A stretch of 64,000 nt of DNA. Source: Atherix ibis. Its lineage: Eukaryota > Arthropoda > Insecta > Diptera > Athericidae. The notes beneath the pieces were generated by a model. It saw only the letters and a program-made list of their open reading frames with translations. It was not told the origin of the DNA and did no database searches. A program made the position numbers and the translations under genes. Position 1 is the stretch's first letter. Each line of letters opens with the position of its first letter. The DNA is taken from the NCBI GenBank assembly GCA_958298945.1, contig OY282605.1, forward strand, positions 25,956,811 to 26,020,810. The letters are read 5' to 3'. Below are positions 21,198-34,914 of this stretch, in pieces.

Positions 21198-24100
21198 TTA
21201 TTAACTTTTCAAAAATTTTGTTTTCTTTTTAAACTCTTCTTTTTGTTGTTGAAAACAATATTGTTTATTAAAGTAAATTGTCTGAGCATTTATTAGAGTA
21301 CACGTCCAACCAATACTGTCTGTATCTATAGTTAAATGGATAGATCTAAAAACTGAAGTGCATTACAATAAATTATTCACACCTAAACGAGATTTTCCAC
21401 CTAATCAATGTGCATAACTCTTAGTGAAAAATGATCACTTATTATTAAATTGTCATTATTTTTGATTTGCTATTAAATAATTTTGCAATTATGGAAAATG
21501 AATCTAATCGAAATTTTTAATTAATAAAATGCATTCATCGATCAATCATTGACTTTAATTGGGGTGTGGTAACGCTTTAGGATATGTTTTTGTTCACACC
21601 TAAAATGTCATCACGTGTAAACTAGATAAAGTTTACTTTAAGTGCTCTGCTGTCGCTTCTTCTTGGAATTGTTAGTACGAGTAGTTGGGATACTGATTTG
21701 AAGTGTTGTTGTTGGTAGTTTATAATTTACGTCGATAGGCATATTGTTAAAGTTTACTCATAGAATGGTTCATATAGAATCTTGCTTCTGTAGTGTAGTC
21801 TTCATGGTGTCGTCTTCATGATCGAAACTATAATGGAATAAGAAGGACGAACTTTGATAGTCTAATCATATGGCAATATTATATTCAATAAACAGACGTG
21901 TTTAACTTCTCTATTAAGAGCGATATATTTAGTTTGCATGCTTACTTAGTTGGAAGATGATAGGATCGCGGCCAAGTTATTAGGTTAGTCTAGCTATGAT
22001 GGCCAGTCAGTTATCTAGCCACCTAGCAGTGGTCTTTAGCCACCTAGTCCAGTGTGAGAAATAAGAAACTATAACATGTTTTACAAACATCCATTTGCAT
22101 AAATATTATGTACGCGGGCTCTTGTAATAGGTGTTCCATGTTATCCAGATAGTGGCTTCTCAGTGGACGGTGAACGCTTTTACCATTTGGCCCACTCTGC
22201 ATGAAGATCACTGTCGACACTGCAATCAATGCTGGCTGGTGCATGCACACATACAATATCGCATTGGCATTGAACCAAATCCTCGATCTTTTCGATCTCA
22301 AACGCTCAGAACAGTAGGCTCAATATTGTCTGTTTGCGTGTGTGTTTGTGTGTATATGAGCACGATCGATTCTATATTGGCAGGCAAATAGGTAGGCAAA
22401 TAGATGGGTGGATGGATTCATGCATGCCATGCCTCGGCGATTATTACATTGACTCAAGATTGAAGGCATCATCAGTGCCGGGATGCTACTAGATAGTAGA
22501 ATCGAACGAGTGCCTTTTTTTTTTGTTGCGATCGTAGCGAAGCAGGAAGTATGAGCCACGATGCACTTAAAGAATATGCGGCATACTGTACAGAATATTT
22601 ATCGTCAAGAAGAAAGAAAGGGTGTTGCTGCGGGGCGAAACCAATATGTGTGCGATGTTAATTCTGATCGTCCCGTTCAATTGATGCGCCTTACAAGTTA
22701 TAATTTCACCTGCATGGTTTCTGTTATTGAAATTTAATGATGTTATACTGATAGTTTATTTGTGGCAAATGAGTTCCGTATCACTAGAATATATCTAAAT
22801 TGCCTTCTCTATGCTTGATATGGTGTTGAATCGATGGGAAAATCGAAACGATGTTGGGGCTATTTTCGATTTAGCCGCCGTTGGCCACATGCAAATTTTC
22901 ATCAATCGCACGATTTGATTTATCGACATACTGAAATAAATTGATGGTGTGCGAAGCTAGAATTATGATATAAGTTCTAAATTGTTGAATATATCAAGAA
23001 TATTTATTTACTTACTAATAATTTTCGATAAGAAAAATTACCAACATGGAATAACAACAACCTTTCCGATTGAGTTGCAAAATTATTTACCATCAATTCA
23101 TGAATAAATAAATGAACAAAATGAAAAATGGTCAAGTAATCAGTAAATGTTCAATCCGAAATTTTCTGTCAGTTATTTACTAATAATTTTTAAGCAGTTT
23201 TTTTTTAAAGGTAAATTATTATAATCTTTTTTTTTTACAAAAGTTTACACAATTAATTAGCGCGCTTAATTATATTTTAAAAAAATCAATTGACTCATTC
23301 AATTTTTTTTGCTGGAATTTACTAACTGATCAGCCAAAAAAAAATCATATTCGATAAAATGTGTTATATAGTATACACCTGTGCATAATCTATGCTAAAG
23401 AAAGTCATAAAATCCAGTAGGTATAATAAACTGAATAATGGACATTAATAAGTTTTCTTCAATTTATTGTTTTGACTAAAACTTACTTCAAGATCGTAAA
23501 ATTTTTTTCCCTAAAAACTATAAAATTCCATTGATTTAGGAAGTATTAGAAAAAATATGATGTTTATGGTAAAAAATTGATATTAAATAAATATTTATAT
23601 AGTTTTATGATATTTTTATCGCAAAGGTAAAATATGTACGATTTGATAAAAAAAAAGAAGAAAATCACGATTAATAATAAATTTTCAAAAATTTTGATCC
23701 AATTTACCATTGATATTTTTTTTCTAATGCCGAGAATTTATTGATAGTCGAATTTAATGAACTATAAAATGAGTATTATAAATTCATTAAAATTCATTTA
23801 GTTTTGAGCTTTTATGGTTGATCTGATTATGATATATGACAATAAATTTGGTAGGCTTTTAGTGCTTTTTACAAGTGGCTTTTTTTGGAACAGAAGAAAA
23901 AATTTTTATAGTTTTTGTACACTTTTGGTTTTTTTTGTGTGGGTAAAATAGATTTTTTCACTACAACAGTTTTTTGTACGTTAAATGATCGTTTTGAATA
24001 TATGAATTTTGATATCAATTTTTTACTAATCAATTTTTTTGTATTGGATTTATTTTCGTATTTCGCTTAGTATGAAAATTATTAATATATAACATAGAAA

Positions 24101-24254
24101 AATAATAGCAGTTTGAACGTTGGTTTTATTTAGTGTGGACATTTTGATTGAAAGTTTTTATAAATAATTAATTTCGGAACTTTTTCCTAAAAATTTTTAC
24201 AAACATATTTTTCCGAAAATTTTACTAAAAACACAAACTTTTCTAAAAAAAATT
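21198..24254. other. Intergenic DNA with a more complex island, no gene seen
   Basis: About 21550-22950 is less AT-rich and includes a short CA/GT-rich tract near 22325-22355 and a near-duplicated phrase (agccacctag near 22016 and 22036). Overlapping frames of 79-86 codons on both strands at 22044-22559 lack motifs and are probably chance. The rest grades into A/T runs. Near 24135-24200 the spacer of the 14-bp satellite (ttaatttcggaac) appears. Confidence 0.4.
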
Positions 24255-25660
24255 ATTGAACATTTTTACTGATCAATTTTAAGTGATCCATTTTTAATGA
24301 TCAGTTTGTACTGATCAATTTATTCTGATCAATTCTTCCCAATCAATTTGTAGTGATAGACTTTTACTGATTTATTTTCACTGATAAATTTTTACTGATA
24401 AGTTTTTACTGATCAATTTTTACTTATAATTTTTACTATTCAATATTTAATGATTATTTTTACTGATCAATTTTTACGGATCAACTTTTACTGATCAATA
24501 TCCACTGATCAATTTTTACTGATCAATGTTTATTATTCAATTTTTACTGATTGATTTTGACAGATCAATATTTACTGATAAATTTTTACTAATGAATTGT
24601 TACTGATCAAATTTTACGGATCAATTTTAAGTGATCAATTTTTACTGATCAATTTTTACCGATCGATTTTTACTGATCAATTTGTACTGATCAATTTTTA
24701 CTGATCAATTTTTTGTGGTCAACTTTTACTAATAAATTTTTAGTGATACATTTTTACTGCTCAATTTCAACTAAAAAATTTTAAGTGATCAATTTTTACT
24801 AAAAAAATTTTACTGATTAATTTTTAATAATCAATTTTTACTAATTAATTTTGACTGATGAAGTTTTACTGATCAACTTTTACTGATCTATATTCAATGA
24901 TCTATTAGTTACTGATACATTTTTACTGATAAAGTTTTAGTGATTAATTTTTACTGATCAATTTTCACTGATCAGTTTTTACTATTCTATATTTTTGATC
25001 AATTTAAATGATCAATTTTTACTGATTCAGTTTTACCGATCGATTTTTACTGATCAATTTGTGCTAATCAATTTTTACTGATCAATTTTTACTGATCAAT
25101 TTTTTGCGATCAACTTTTAAAAATAAATTTATAGTGATACATTTTTACTGCTCAATTTCAACTGAAAAATTTTTACTGATCAATTTTTACAAAAAAATGT
25201 TTACTGATTAATTTTTACTAATCAGTTTTTACTGATTAATTTTGACTGATCCATTTTTACTGACCAATTTTTACTGATCTATATTCAATGATCTATTAGT
25301 TACTGATACATTTTTACTGATCAATTTTAAGTGAATAGTTTTTATCGATTAATTTTTACTGATCAATATTTAGTGATACATTTTTACTGATAAATTTTTA
25401 CTGATTAATTTTTACCGATCAATTTTTATTGATTAATTTGTACTGATCAATTTTTACTGATTAATGTTTGCTGATCAATTTTTACTGATCGATTTTGACT
25501 GATCAATATATACTGATCAATTTTTACTAATAAATTTTTACTGATCAATTTTTACCGATCAATTTTTAGTGATCAATTTGTACTAAACAATTTTTACTGA
25601 TTAATTTTTACTAATCAATATTTTCTGACCAATTTTTACTGATCCATTTTTGATGAATTT
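24255..25660. repeat. 14-bp TGATCA satellite, array 1
   Basis: About 100 diverged copies of the 14-mer actgatcaattttt lie head to tail over 1.4 kb. The monomer contains the palindrome TGATCA. A higher-order period is visible: the variant taccgatcgat occurs at 24657 and 25034 (377 bp apart), and tctattagttactgatacat occurs at 24901 and 25292 (391 bp apart). The difference of 14 equals one monomer. No coding potential. Confidence 0.93.
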
Positions 25661-26739
25661 TTTAAATATTTTACTAAATATTTTTAAGTGAAATATTCTT
25701 TTCAAAAGACTATTTAATAGAGAAACTTGTAAACAAAATATTGGTAAATGTATCTCTAATTTTCGATAAAGTTAGACTTTTTAAATATGTTTGCAGGCAA
25801 ATTGATTGATATGCTGTATAAATTATTACCTAACGAATTTTTTACAATGTTTAAATATTTTAAATAACAAATTATTTGATTTTTGACTTTAGTAAAGGGT
25901 CGGAATTTATCCAACTAGTTGATGCCATCAACAGTAATTGGTTATATGCCAATTTTTAATCTTGCCTAATTATTGAATGTTGCAATTGTATTTGCAAATA
26001 TTAAAACTAATGATTATGTACTTGATTCTAGTAATTATACTAGTTGGCGCAAACTACTGCTGTGACTTAAAAACTTATTTTTACAATCTCATATGGATAA
26101 TTATATAAATAGACTAGATAGTCTAGTAGGTTTAGGCAAAGCAAGAGTGTGCAGGCCACAATTGTAATTTAACAAGGCGCTTCTGCAATTGATATCGACT
26201 AATTCTTCTCCACTGGCTATATTTACCATCCAGCAATTTAATGGGCACACAGCATGATTTTAATGATGACTTTCAAGTGAGAATAATATGTGATCCATAA
26301 AATCGACCAGATTTCAAAAATTTATCTATGATTTACGATTATCGATAAACTTACTATATTTGCTTCAATAAATGCGTCGCCAAAGGGTACAGAGTGAAAT
26401 TTTTATCTACTTTGTACTAATACAAGTACATAAAAAAAAGTTGACTGCAAAAAAATGGCATTTTATTTATTTCAGCCTTTCGGATAGTTTAAGAAAGTTG
26501 TCAGCTTAAAATTAAATATAAATTTTTATATCCTTAAAAAATTTTATATTCTCCTATTAAAAATTATTAATAAAATTTTGAACAGATTAAACTATGTATA
26601 AGATTACCCAGTTTTTAATTTAAAAAAAATACCGTAAATAAAATATATTCTTAATTTAGATTTTAATAAAATGTAAATTTTTTAATATTACCTACATTTT
26701 ATCAGTTAGCAAAATTTATAAAAATATTCAAATAGTTAG
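25661..26739. other. AT-rich spacer, no gene seen
   Basis: No coding signal or recognised repeat. The right end may include the decayed 3' terminus of family T copy T2. Confidence 0.4.
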
Positions 26740-26975
26740 CAGGAGACATTTTACAAGACTCGATCATTTTGAGATAATTTTTGATGAGATTTTCGCACAT
26801 TTGCGGTTCTTGGTTTCTACTTAATGGATGTTGGTGTTTTAATTCTTTCAAACTAAGGAATTTTCTGTCTGAATACGGAATTTTTTATGGTTTTATAAGA
26901 AAAATTTTAACGACATCAAATCGCTTGATCTTGGGGGTCAATTAATATCCCCAAAACTTAAAATCGGATGTGCTA
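26740..26975 (-). mobile_element. Family T fragment T2 (transposase C terminus)
   Basis: The minus strand reads, with shifts, a GDINWPPRSSDLM-like block (about 26920-26965) and, further on, QMCENLIKNYLKMIES (about 26755-26800). These are the catalytic-domain end and C terminus of the family T transposase. Confidence 0.6.
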
Positions 26976-26984
26976 GGATATTAA

Positions 26985-27170
26985 TTTTTGACCAAATTTT
27001 CTTCAGCGTTGAGGCTCATTTCTCACTTCGTGAATAAGCTAATAAATAAAATTTACCCCAAATGGGACCCTGAATGACTGTGGAGAAACCATTTATCTAC
27101 GTAAAGTGATGGTATGCGGTATATTTTGGTCTAAAGGTGTCAGTAGCCCGTAATTTTACTCTATAATGAA
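26985..27170 (+). mobile_element. Family T fragment T3 (transposase middle)
   Basis: The plus strand reads FSSVEAHFSLRE, then an NK-NL block, KVMVCGIFWSKGVS-like sequence and P, matching the DEAHFSLxEYVNKQNLRYW and VWCGFWSKGVIGP blocks. It lies between two fragments of the same family in the opposite orientation. Confidence 0.6.
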
Positions 27171-27224
27171 TGTGGTTTCAATAACCCACACAACACAATA
27201 AATTTATTAGCCTAATAAGAAAAA

Positions 27225-27345
27225 GTACAATAGTGTCAAATTCCACGATCTTGCAGGGCAAATGGCATCATAAAATCTCGAAATTACGCATCTTGGAAAA
27301 TTATCGCACAATAAAGTCAAAATTTCTAATGTTCTGTGACTTGTG
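27225..27345 (-). mobile_element. Family T fragment T4 (around the second catalytic Asp)
   Basis: The minus strand reads DGATSHRTLEILTLLCDNFP, corresponding to QQDGATCHTARETLDLLREKFP, followed by ISRF and a damaged PPRSCDL block. Together with T2 and T3 it forms a minus-plus-minus arrangement. Confidence 0.6.
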
Positions 27346-29190
27346 GCGCCGTCTTTTTAAAATAAATTTTTACTTTTTTTTAGATACAAGGCTTTCCGAT
27401 AGTTTTTATGGATTTTATCCAATCTGCATATTTTTTGCACATTTATTAATAGTAAACAATCAATAATATAAATTGACAAATATTTATCTATACAAAAGTT
27501 ATCTCAAATAATACGATTATTTAATATATATAAGAAATAAAAAAACTTTAAAAGGGAAAAATTTTACCAAAAAAATCTATTTAAAACCTTAACAAAAATC
27601 CATAAAAGTTTGACATACTACACGTGTACCAAATTACTCATCTTAACGGCATTTACGAAAATTAAAGATACATGCTTTTGGAGTTGTTTCTCCACAAAAA
27701 TTAATTATTTGTGCTCTCTGACTACCCTGTAATTAAATCATTGATTTTCACTTAAGTTATCCAAGTCACGATCAATATCCAACGTCACTGGTATTATCCT
27801 CAGTTTTAGTTTATCTTCAGTATTTTTTTTTGTTGATAAAATGAAAAGCGCACAAAACGCATTAACCTTATTGAATGTGCTTACATAAAGAAAATGATTG
27901 TAAAAGTGCATCTAAATATGAATATAAAAAGTTATAAGCGAATCTCAATACTAATTGATTCCTCCATCCTTTTAAGGTGATTTCTCATGATTGCATCTTT
28001 TACTTATAAAAAAAATATATTTTGTACTAAATTTGATAGCAAAAGAACTAAAGAAAATAATTCTAGTGAATTTTATATTCTAACATTTACCAAAACCAAA
28101 TCAGCTAGTTTCCTATTACCAAGTTAGAGTGAGTGTTCTTAAGTATTTACGGAAAAGTGTCAATTTATTTTTTGAACAATACGAAAATCCAGTCACGTTA
28201 TTTGTAGTTTGATGCGAACACGTCATGGAGGTGTTTGCATTATAGGACTTAGATTGACAACAGCCAGACCTAGAAAATGCTGCTCCATATATCACTTTTG
28301 TGAATATTTTTTCTGCTCGCCTATCAGTCGACAAAACTTTCATACTAAATCAACATCACTACCTTATTGGGGGAATACTAAAAGGGTGCATACAAACTTA
28401 GTGTCGACGACATTTTTTCAATCTACATTACCATTTATGGATACAAACGAATAGTTACAGACACTAGATATGGACAAAACTATTTAATAAAGTTGCTAAT
28501 ACTATATTTAAAATATTTTGTAATTAAGATATTTGTAGTATCGATTAACTATCTAAAATGTATCAATACTAGATGGTCGTAATAGAAAAATATTGATACT
28601 GTCATAAATAGGAATTTGATTCCAAAAAAAAAAAAAAAAATATTGGGAAAAAGATACTTTTATGGTAAAGTAGAAAAAAAAACCATTTTTAGAATGGAAC
28701 TGAACAAGAGCCATAGTAAAACGGCATAAGGCTTTAGTTAAATCCGTACAATTTTCGTTATGTTAACGATATATCTGCGATCTGGTTGTGCTTATCTATC
28801 GATCGATAGATGGATCGATCGAGTTTGTTTATATTTATGAATAATTCAGAGATGCTTTCCTTACAAATTTGGTTAATATTATTCACAAAATAATGTCCAT
28901 GATCAATATGTAAACTATGATACGAGTACGAAGAAGTTGTGATTTTGCTTGATTTGGACTACGAGTATTACTATGCAGGTGGAATTTATTGTAGATATTT
29001 AACTTCGATAAAATCATTGATATATTTGTAATTTATTTTATAAATACAAAATGCATAATTGATCGACTTTATCGACTATAGCAATAAATCTAAATTAGTT
29101 TTTTGCGTAAACATTTTAAAAACTATTTTTCTATTTCAACATCTTTTAAAGGTTTTTTTTTTTTAGCAGATACGATATTTTATTTAAAGT
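27346..29190. other. Intergenic DNA, no gene seen
   Basis: Overlapping frames at 28116-28454 on both strands (75-81 codons) are without motifs. An 18-bp palindrome centred on atcgatcgat lies at 28794-28811. A run of 18 A lies near 28622-28640. Confidence 0.4.
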
Positions 29191-29405
29191 TACGAGGGCA
29201 GTATAATATCTCAGTGATAAATGAAATAAAAAATTAATTTATTTAACAAATATTGAATTATATCTTAACATAGATCGCTACAACTCTTTCAACGATTTTT
29301 CAACATTTTCTCTGGAAGAAAGTCTTCAATTTCGGCTATTAGACGGTCTTCAACATTTTTTCTGCAAGAAAGTCTTCAATTTTATTAATTATTTTATATA
29401 TAGTA
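29191..29405 (-). mobile_element. Possible mariner 3' end remnant with 50-bp duplication
   Basis: A TIR-like start, tacgagggcagtataatatc, lies at 29191, with the TA as the presumed target site. The adjacent minus strand reads RLIAEIEDFLPEKMLKNR, which resembles a mariner C-terminal region. A block containing caacattttytctg.aagaaagtcttcaat is repeated with a 50-bp period (29301 and 29351). No opposite end was found. Confidence 0.35.
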
Positions 29406-30730
29406 ACCTTAATTGGATAGTCTGGGAGCGGAACATCACTCATGCTCGTACAAACTCATGATAGTGAGGAGTTCCCATAATACTTCTCAAGCTTGGTTTC
29501 ATTTGCAGACATAATTTTTTTTTTTCAAAATTCACCTTTTTTTCTTAAAATTTGTTCCGAAATTCACTTTTTTCTATATTAATAAAAAATACAAAGCTTA
29601 TGTCCTTTCAATTACTGTTAAAACTAAACTAATTAAAGAAAATTATAAAATTTTTTATAGCGATTTTTTTTACTGATATCAGCTATATTTATTGCATTTA
29701 TCACTTACTTATCAGATTGCCTTCGTATTTAAAGTAGCAACAAAATTGTTATCAAAGCATAATTTTCAAGAAACTGTAATCAAATATAATAATATTTTAT
29801 TTTTATATGTTAATGCTTTAAAACTAAAATAATTTATTTCTTGTAATTAATTTTCTTTTTAAAATATTCCGTATAAATTGTTTATTCAGAAATTATTCAA
29901 AATAAGTTGAATATTTTTTTTATATATGCAAAATTATTTATTAATATGGATTTGAATGAGAAATTAACCGGTAAAAGAGATCCTACAGCTTTTTGGAAAT
30001 AAATTGCCTTACGATTGGGGGATATTATGTACCCACTATTTTCACCCTATAAACAAAATCCTGTCATCATTGGAATTTATACATTCGAGTATTGTACGCA
30101 ATTCATGTACAATATTCAATATTACTGCGTGATTAATTTGTAAAAAATTTAAATCAGATGCAAATTGAATTTCTTGCGAACTGCTTCAGGGAAAATACCG
30201 TATACCAGTAACACCTCCTTTCCACCTGATCTTTATTGGGCAGATTTTGAAGATGACATTCTGGCACGCGAAAGATGCATTCAAATAAATTTTCACTTGT
30301 CTTGCTGCAGTTTTGGGCAGTACATTTTTTAGCAAAATAATTTTTAATATTTCATTTTCTTATTTAAGGTGTATCTGAAAAATACAAATTTCTATAAATA
30401 CGAAAAAAAAAATTAAATAACGTTTAACAAAATCATTTAAATAAATATTTTGCCGAAAAAATATAAATTTTTGATTCTATATCAATGAGGTACATCCATT
30501 CATATTCGATTTCAAAGTGTCTGTTTCGAAACTTAATTTTTTATTACCCAAATTTCGTATTAAATTTCAATCAATAATATTTGAAAATTCAATCAATATT
30601 ATTTGAGAAAAACCAAACCAGATTATTCGTGTAGGTGTAATATAAATTCAGAAAATTAATTTGAACTTTTAAAATCAAATAAACGTTGTCTCATTTACAT
30701 ATAAAAATAAAAATAATATGATCATTTTGT
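29406..30730. other. AT-rich spacer with one short protein-like stretch
   Basis: Around 30215-30330 the plus strand reads TSFPPDLYWADFEDDILARE and continues for about 20 residues without a stop. No family was recognised and flanking frames are closed. The rest shows only A/T runs. Confidence 0.35.
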
Positions 30731-32190
30731 TATTGAACACAAAAAAGCTTTAAAAGTTAATTCCGGAACATTTTTAAAGAAATTTTTCAAAAATTAATTC
30801 CGGAACAAAAATTGACTAAAAATTTATACTTATCAATTTTTACTGAAAAACTTTTACTGATATATTTTTGCTGATCAATTTTTACGGATCAATTTTTACG
30901 GATCAATTTTTACTGATCAATTTTTACTGAACAATTTTTACTGATCAATTTTTACTGATCAATTTTTAGTGATAAATTTTTTTTAATAAATTTTTTCGGA
31001 TAAAATTTTACTGATCAATTTTTACTAATAAATTTTTACTGATCAATTTTTACTGATCCATTTTTACTGATAAATTTTTACGGATCAATTTTTACTGTTC
31101 AAATTTTACTGATCAATTTCTACTGACAAATTTTTACTGATCAATTTTTACAGATCAAATTTTACTGATAAATTTTTATTGAACACAAAAAAGCTTTAAA
31201 AATTAATTCCGGAACATTTTTAAATAAATTTTTCAAAGATTAATTCCGGAACAAAAATTGACTAAAAATTTATACTTATCAATTTTTACTGAAAAACTTT
31301 TACTGATCAATTTTTACGGATCAATTTTTACTAATGAATTTTTGCTGATCAATTTTTACGGATTAATTTTTACTGATCAATTTTTACTGATCAATTTTTA
31401 CTGATCAATTTTTACTGATCAATTTTTACTGATTAATTTTTAGTGATTAATTTTTATTGATAAACTTTTTCGTATTAAATTTTACTGATCAATTTTTACT
31501 GTTAAATTTTTACTGATCAATTTTTATGGATCAATTTTTACTGTTCAAATTTTACTGATCAATTTTTATTGAACACAATAAAGCTCTTAAAAATTTATTC
31601 CGGAACATTTTTAAATAAATTTTTCAAAAATTAATTCCGGAACAAAAATTGACTAAAAATTTATATTTATCAATTTTTACTGAAAAACTTTTACTGATCA
31701 ATTTTTACGGATCAATTTTTACTAATGAACTGTTGCTGATCAATTTTTACGGATTAATTTTTACTGATCAATTTTTACTGATCAATTTTTACTGATCAAT
31801 TTTTACTGAAAAATTTTTAGTGAAAAATTTTTACTGAAAAATTTTTATTGAAAAGTTTTTACTGAAAAATTTTTACTGAAAAATTTTTACTGAAAAATTT
31901 TTATTGAAAAATTTTTACTGAAAAATTTTTACTGAACAATTTTTACTGAACAGTTTTTACTGAACAATTTTTAATAAAAATTTTTCCCGATAGATTTTTC
32001 TTCAAAATATTTACTAATAATTACAAAAAATTTGTATTTAACAATTTGTATTGACAAATTTACACTGAAATTTTCGTTTATTAAATATTTTAACTGAAAC
32101 ATTTTTGAGGAAATATTTTTGCGGGAGAATTTTTACTGAAAAATTTTTACTGAACATTTTGTACTGCAGATGTTAATTGAAAACTTAAAC
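30731..32190. repeat. 14-bp TGATCA satellite, array 2, with spacer-based higher-order repeat
   Basis: The monomer is the same actgatcaattttt as in array 1. A non-satellite spacer beginning tattgaacacaa and containing two ttaattccggaac blocks recurs at 30731, 31177 and 31567, giving higher-order periods of 446 and 390 bp. After about 31800 the monomer changes mostly to actgaaaaattttt, losing the TGATCA palindrome, and the array decays by about 32190. Confidence 0.93.
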
Positions 32191-34914
32191 TGCAAATAAA
32201 TTACCGCAATTTTTCTCTTTTTCGTTAATGTAGCAGTTCATCAGGTTGCCGACTTTAATAGGTGTAAGGAAAAGATTAGATATCTTCTCGCCAGACGAGT
32301 TACGAAAATTGTAGCAAATTTGGTGTATATTCAATAGCTGCCAATGATTTAGCATTTGACGGTAAAATTAATCAAAGACACTAGATGTAGATTTGAATTG
32401 AATAAAAATTTCAAAGAGTTGACAAATATGGCGAACAGGCTGACAGTGTAGATGGTGATGCAGTTGAAATTGTTGTAGTACCTTTGGTGCTTTTTTCTAA
32501 CAGAAAATTTATAGTCTCGTAAAATAGAAGCAGGAAAATAAAGCAAATATAAAAAAAGTTTGAATTTGTTTCTTGGCAGAGCGTCGAGATAGACATGACG
32601 AGAAGAAACATTGTTTCAAATTAGACTGTAGCTTCTTAGAGTTAGATTGATTATACTCGTAGCTTCCACGCAGGTCGACAAACATTTCGTTTGCCTACAC
32701 AGCAAAATGGTTGAAAATTGTTGTTTGTGCCGAGCAAATAACTACAAATTTTGCCATCAGTCGCTGACCACATGGGGGGCAGATCAATAGTTGAATGGCT
32801 GTTCGACAGATGGATAGTTGAAAGAATTAAGAATAATACAATATAAAAGGTGCATCTTAATAGATCGAAGCTGGTAGTATAAGTTAGTGGCCTGTAAGTG
32901 AGGACACATTCAGTTGCTTATCCCGTGTTATTTTATGGCGACCAAATGAAGAATAGACGCAGCTTTGTCCTTTGAATTTCTGGGATTATTTTTATTGATC
33001 TAGTCGGTCACTTGAGTGCCATCATAGTAGAAGTGCCCATAGATATTTTTGCGGCAATAATGTATCGTTGAGAAATGTTCAAATCCAGTTCCTACGCTAT
33101 TCTCTGGTTTTTCACTCGATCCAATGAACTGATTTGCCATCGGATTTGGATCCTAAGTGGTTGCGCCGACGCTATCAGAGCATTTGTATCTTTCGACTAA
33201 TATAAATGCGCATCGGTATCATTGATATCGATATGGCTATCGACACTGATATCGAAACAGATTAACGCAAGTGCACCACGTTCACGTACGTGCCGAGGGA
33301 TTTTTTTCCACCACACTACCGCCGAAGAGCATTTGGCATAATTGCGGTTGCCGTTTGTTCTTTGAAAAATTGCTACAAATTCCCTTGGCTACTTGATATG
33401 TTAGCCATTGGCGATCTGGTCTTTTTTGACACATGTATCTAATAGTGAATCATGTCACCGACTTGATAAGTGACTCACTATTTTTATTCTTGTCCTATTT
33501 TAACTTGGTTTTCATGAAAATATTGTACAATAGTTAGAAAAGCATTCGAAATAATTTAGGCAGTATGATAATATTTGCAAAGAAAAAGAAAAGGAAATTT
33601 TATAAAAATTATATTTATTTTGAAGGGATTAAAATTGTAAGAAAATGATTTCTTTTTCAATTAACCGTCGACTTCTATAGAATGTCCGGTTTTTCTTATG
33701 CGTAAGGAAAACTCTTCAAACAATCAATAGGAAATATTTAAGTATCTCCATGCAATTAGTAGTTGGTTGTTTGAATTCTTGCTGAACAACATGAAAATTA
33801 CTCTGCGATCCTAGTGAGTCCCTGGTATTCTTCGATCGCAATTATAATTCAAAGGCTCACTGCTCCGATTAATAATAGTTACTAATTGTCCTTCTGTGTA
33901 GAAAGTACGAATAAGAATTTCTTGGTTCCATCGCATTACAAGTAAATAATAGCAATATTAAATGTAAAAAAAAAAATCTTTAGACTGGCAGCAGACATTA
34001 CATTTCACCTTTTTCCACCTAAAGTTGTTCTGGTTTTATATCGAGCATAAAAACAGCATTGGTACGATGATAGAATTTAATTCGATCGTATAATGGTCCA
34101 GTCGAGTAGACCAAGTAGGCAATTGACTGTCCAGTCTCTATTGAGGTGCAATCATAGTAAAAAGCATAATTTTTTCGCTATATTATCGTGTGTTGTTAAT
34201 AAAATTAACACATGATTACCTGTGTCTATAATTGTTATTACCTTGGTGCGCCAGAATTGTTTTCATTTCTCGACACTAGACATATCAGACATCAGACGTT
34301 CAGTACGGATACGGATACGGGCACAAACCGAAGCTTTTTCAGATCTCAGACTATTAGGCATATTTACGTGGTTGGACTGCTATAGCAGAACATGAAACTC
34401 ACATTTCCCTGAGGGGCTCTATATTTATTATTAAATTCCAAGAGTGTCGTCAAGTACATTTATTGTTTGTAATTTTTTGCTAATCGATTTTTTTTCTTCA
34501 ACTAACACTATTTGGTATATAATATAATCGTGTCATAAAGGATTATAGTTATGATTTGTAATTTATAAAATATTTAACATTCAACAATATTGCTAGTGTT
34601 TTTTTTATTATATTGTAAAAATTAGATATTGTTTAAAATATGGCATTTTAGTAAAACCATATTTCGATATGAAAAAAATAAAATTATTGAAGATCGTTTC
34701 TGTTGTATTACTAAATAAACATTGTGATAAACAGAATATTTTCTTGCACTTTATTTTGTTAATACTCGTAATTTTTGTATTCGGATTTATAGCATTTTTT
34801 TGGATATGACTAGAAAGTGCCTAGAAGATGTTCAGGAAAGAGGCTAGCTTTTCCCTTAGGACAATCGACCTATTTACCGTCTTTAGTTTTTAGAGGTGGA
34901 TCTGGAATTCACCA
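32191..34914. other. Complex intergenic DNA, no gene seen
   Basis: This 2.7-kb block is less AT-rich than its surroundings, particularly 32640-33450 and 33990-34420, and lacks recognisable transposon motifs. Short frames at 32349-32611 have no motif. It could hold regulatory DNA or part of an intron; the sequence alone does not show which. Confidence 0.4.

Noticed and set aside
22044..22559. Three overlapping open frames of 79-86 codons on both strands
   Set aside because: They overlap each other and lack domains, splice context or repeat homology. They are consistent with chance in a less AT-rich stretch.
24255..25660. CRISPR-like array
   Set aside because: The 14-bp units are contiguous with no unique spacers, and the genomic context is eukaryotic.
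28794..28811. 18-bp ATCGAT palindrome as a regulatory site
   Set aside because: It is short, lies within a simple gatcgatc-like tract, and has no context to support function.
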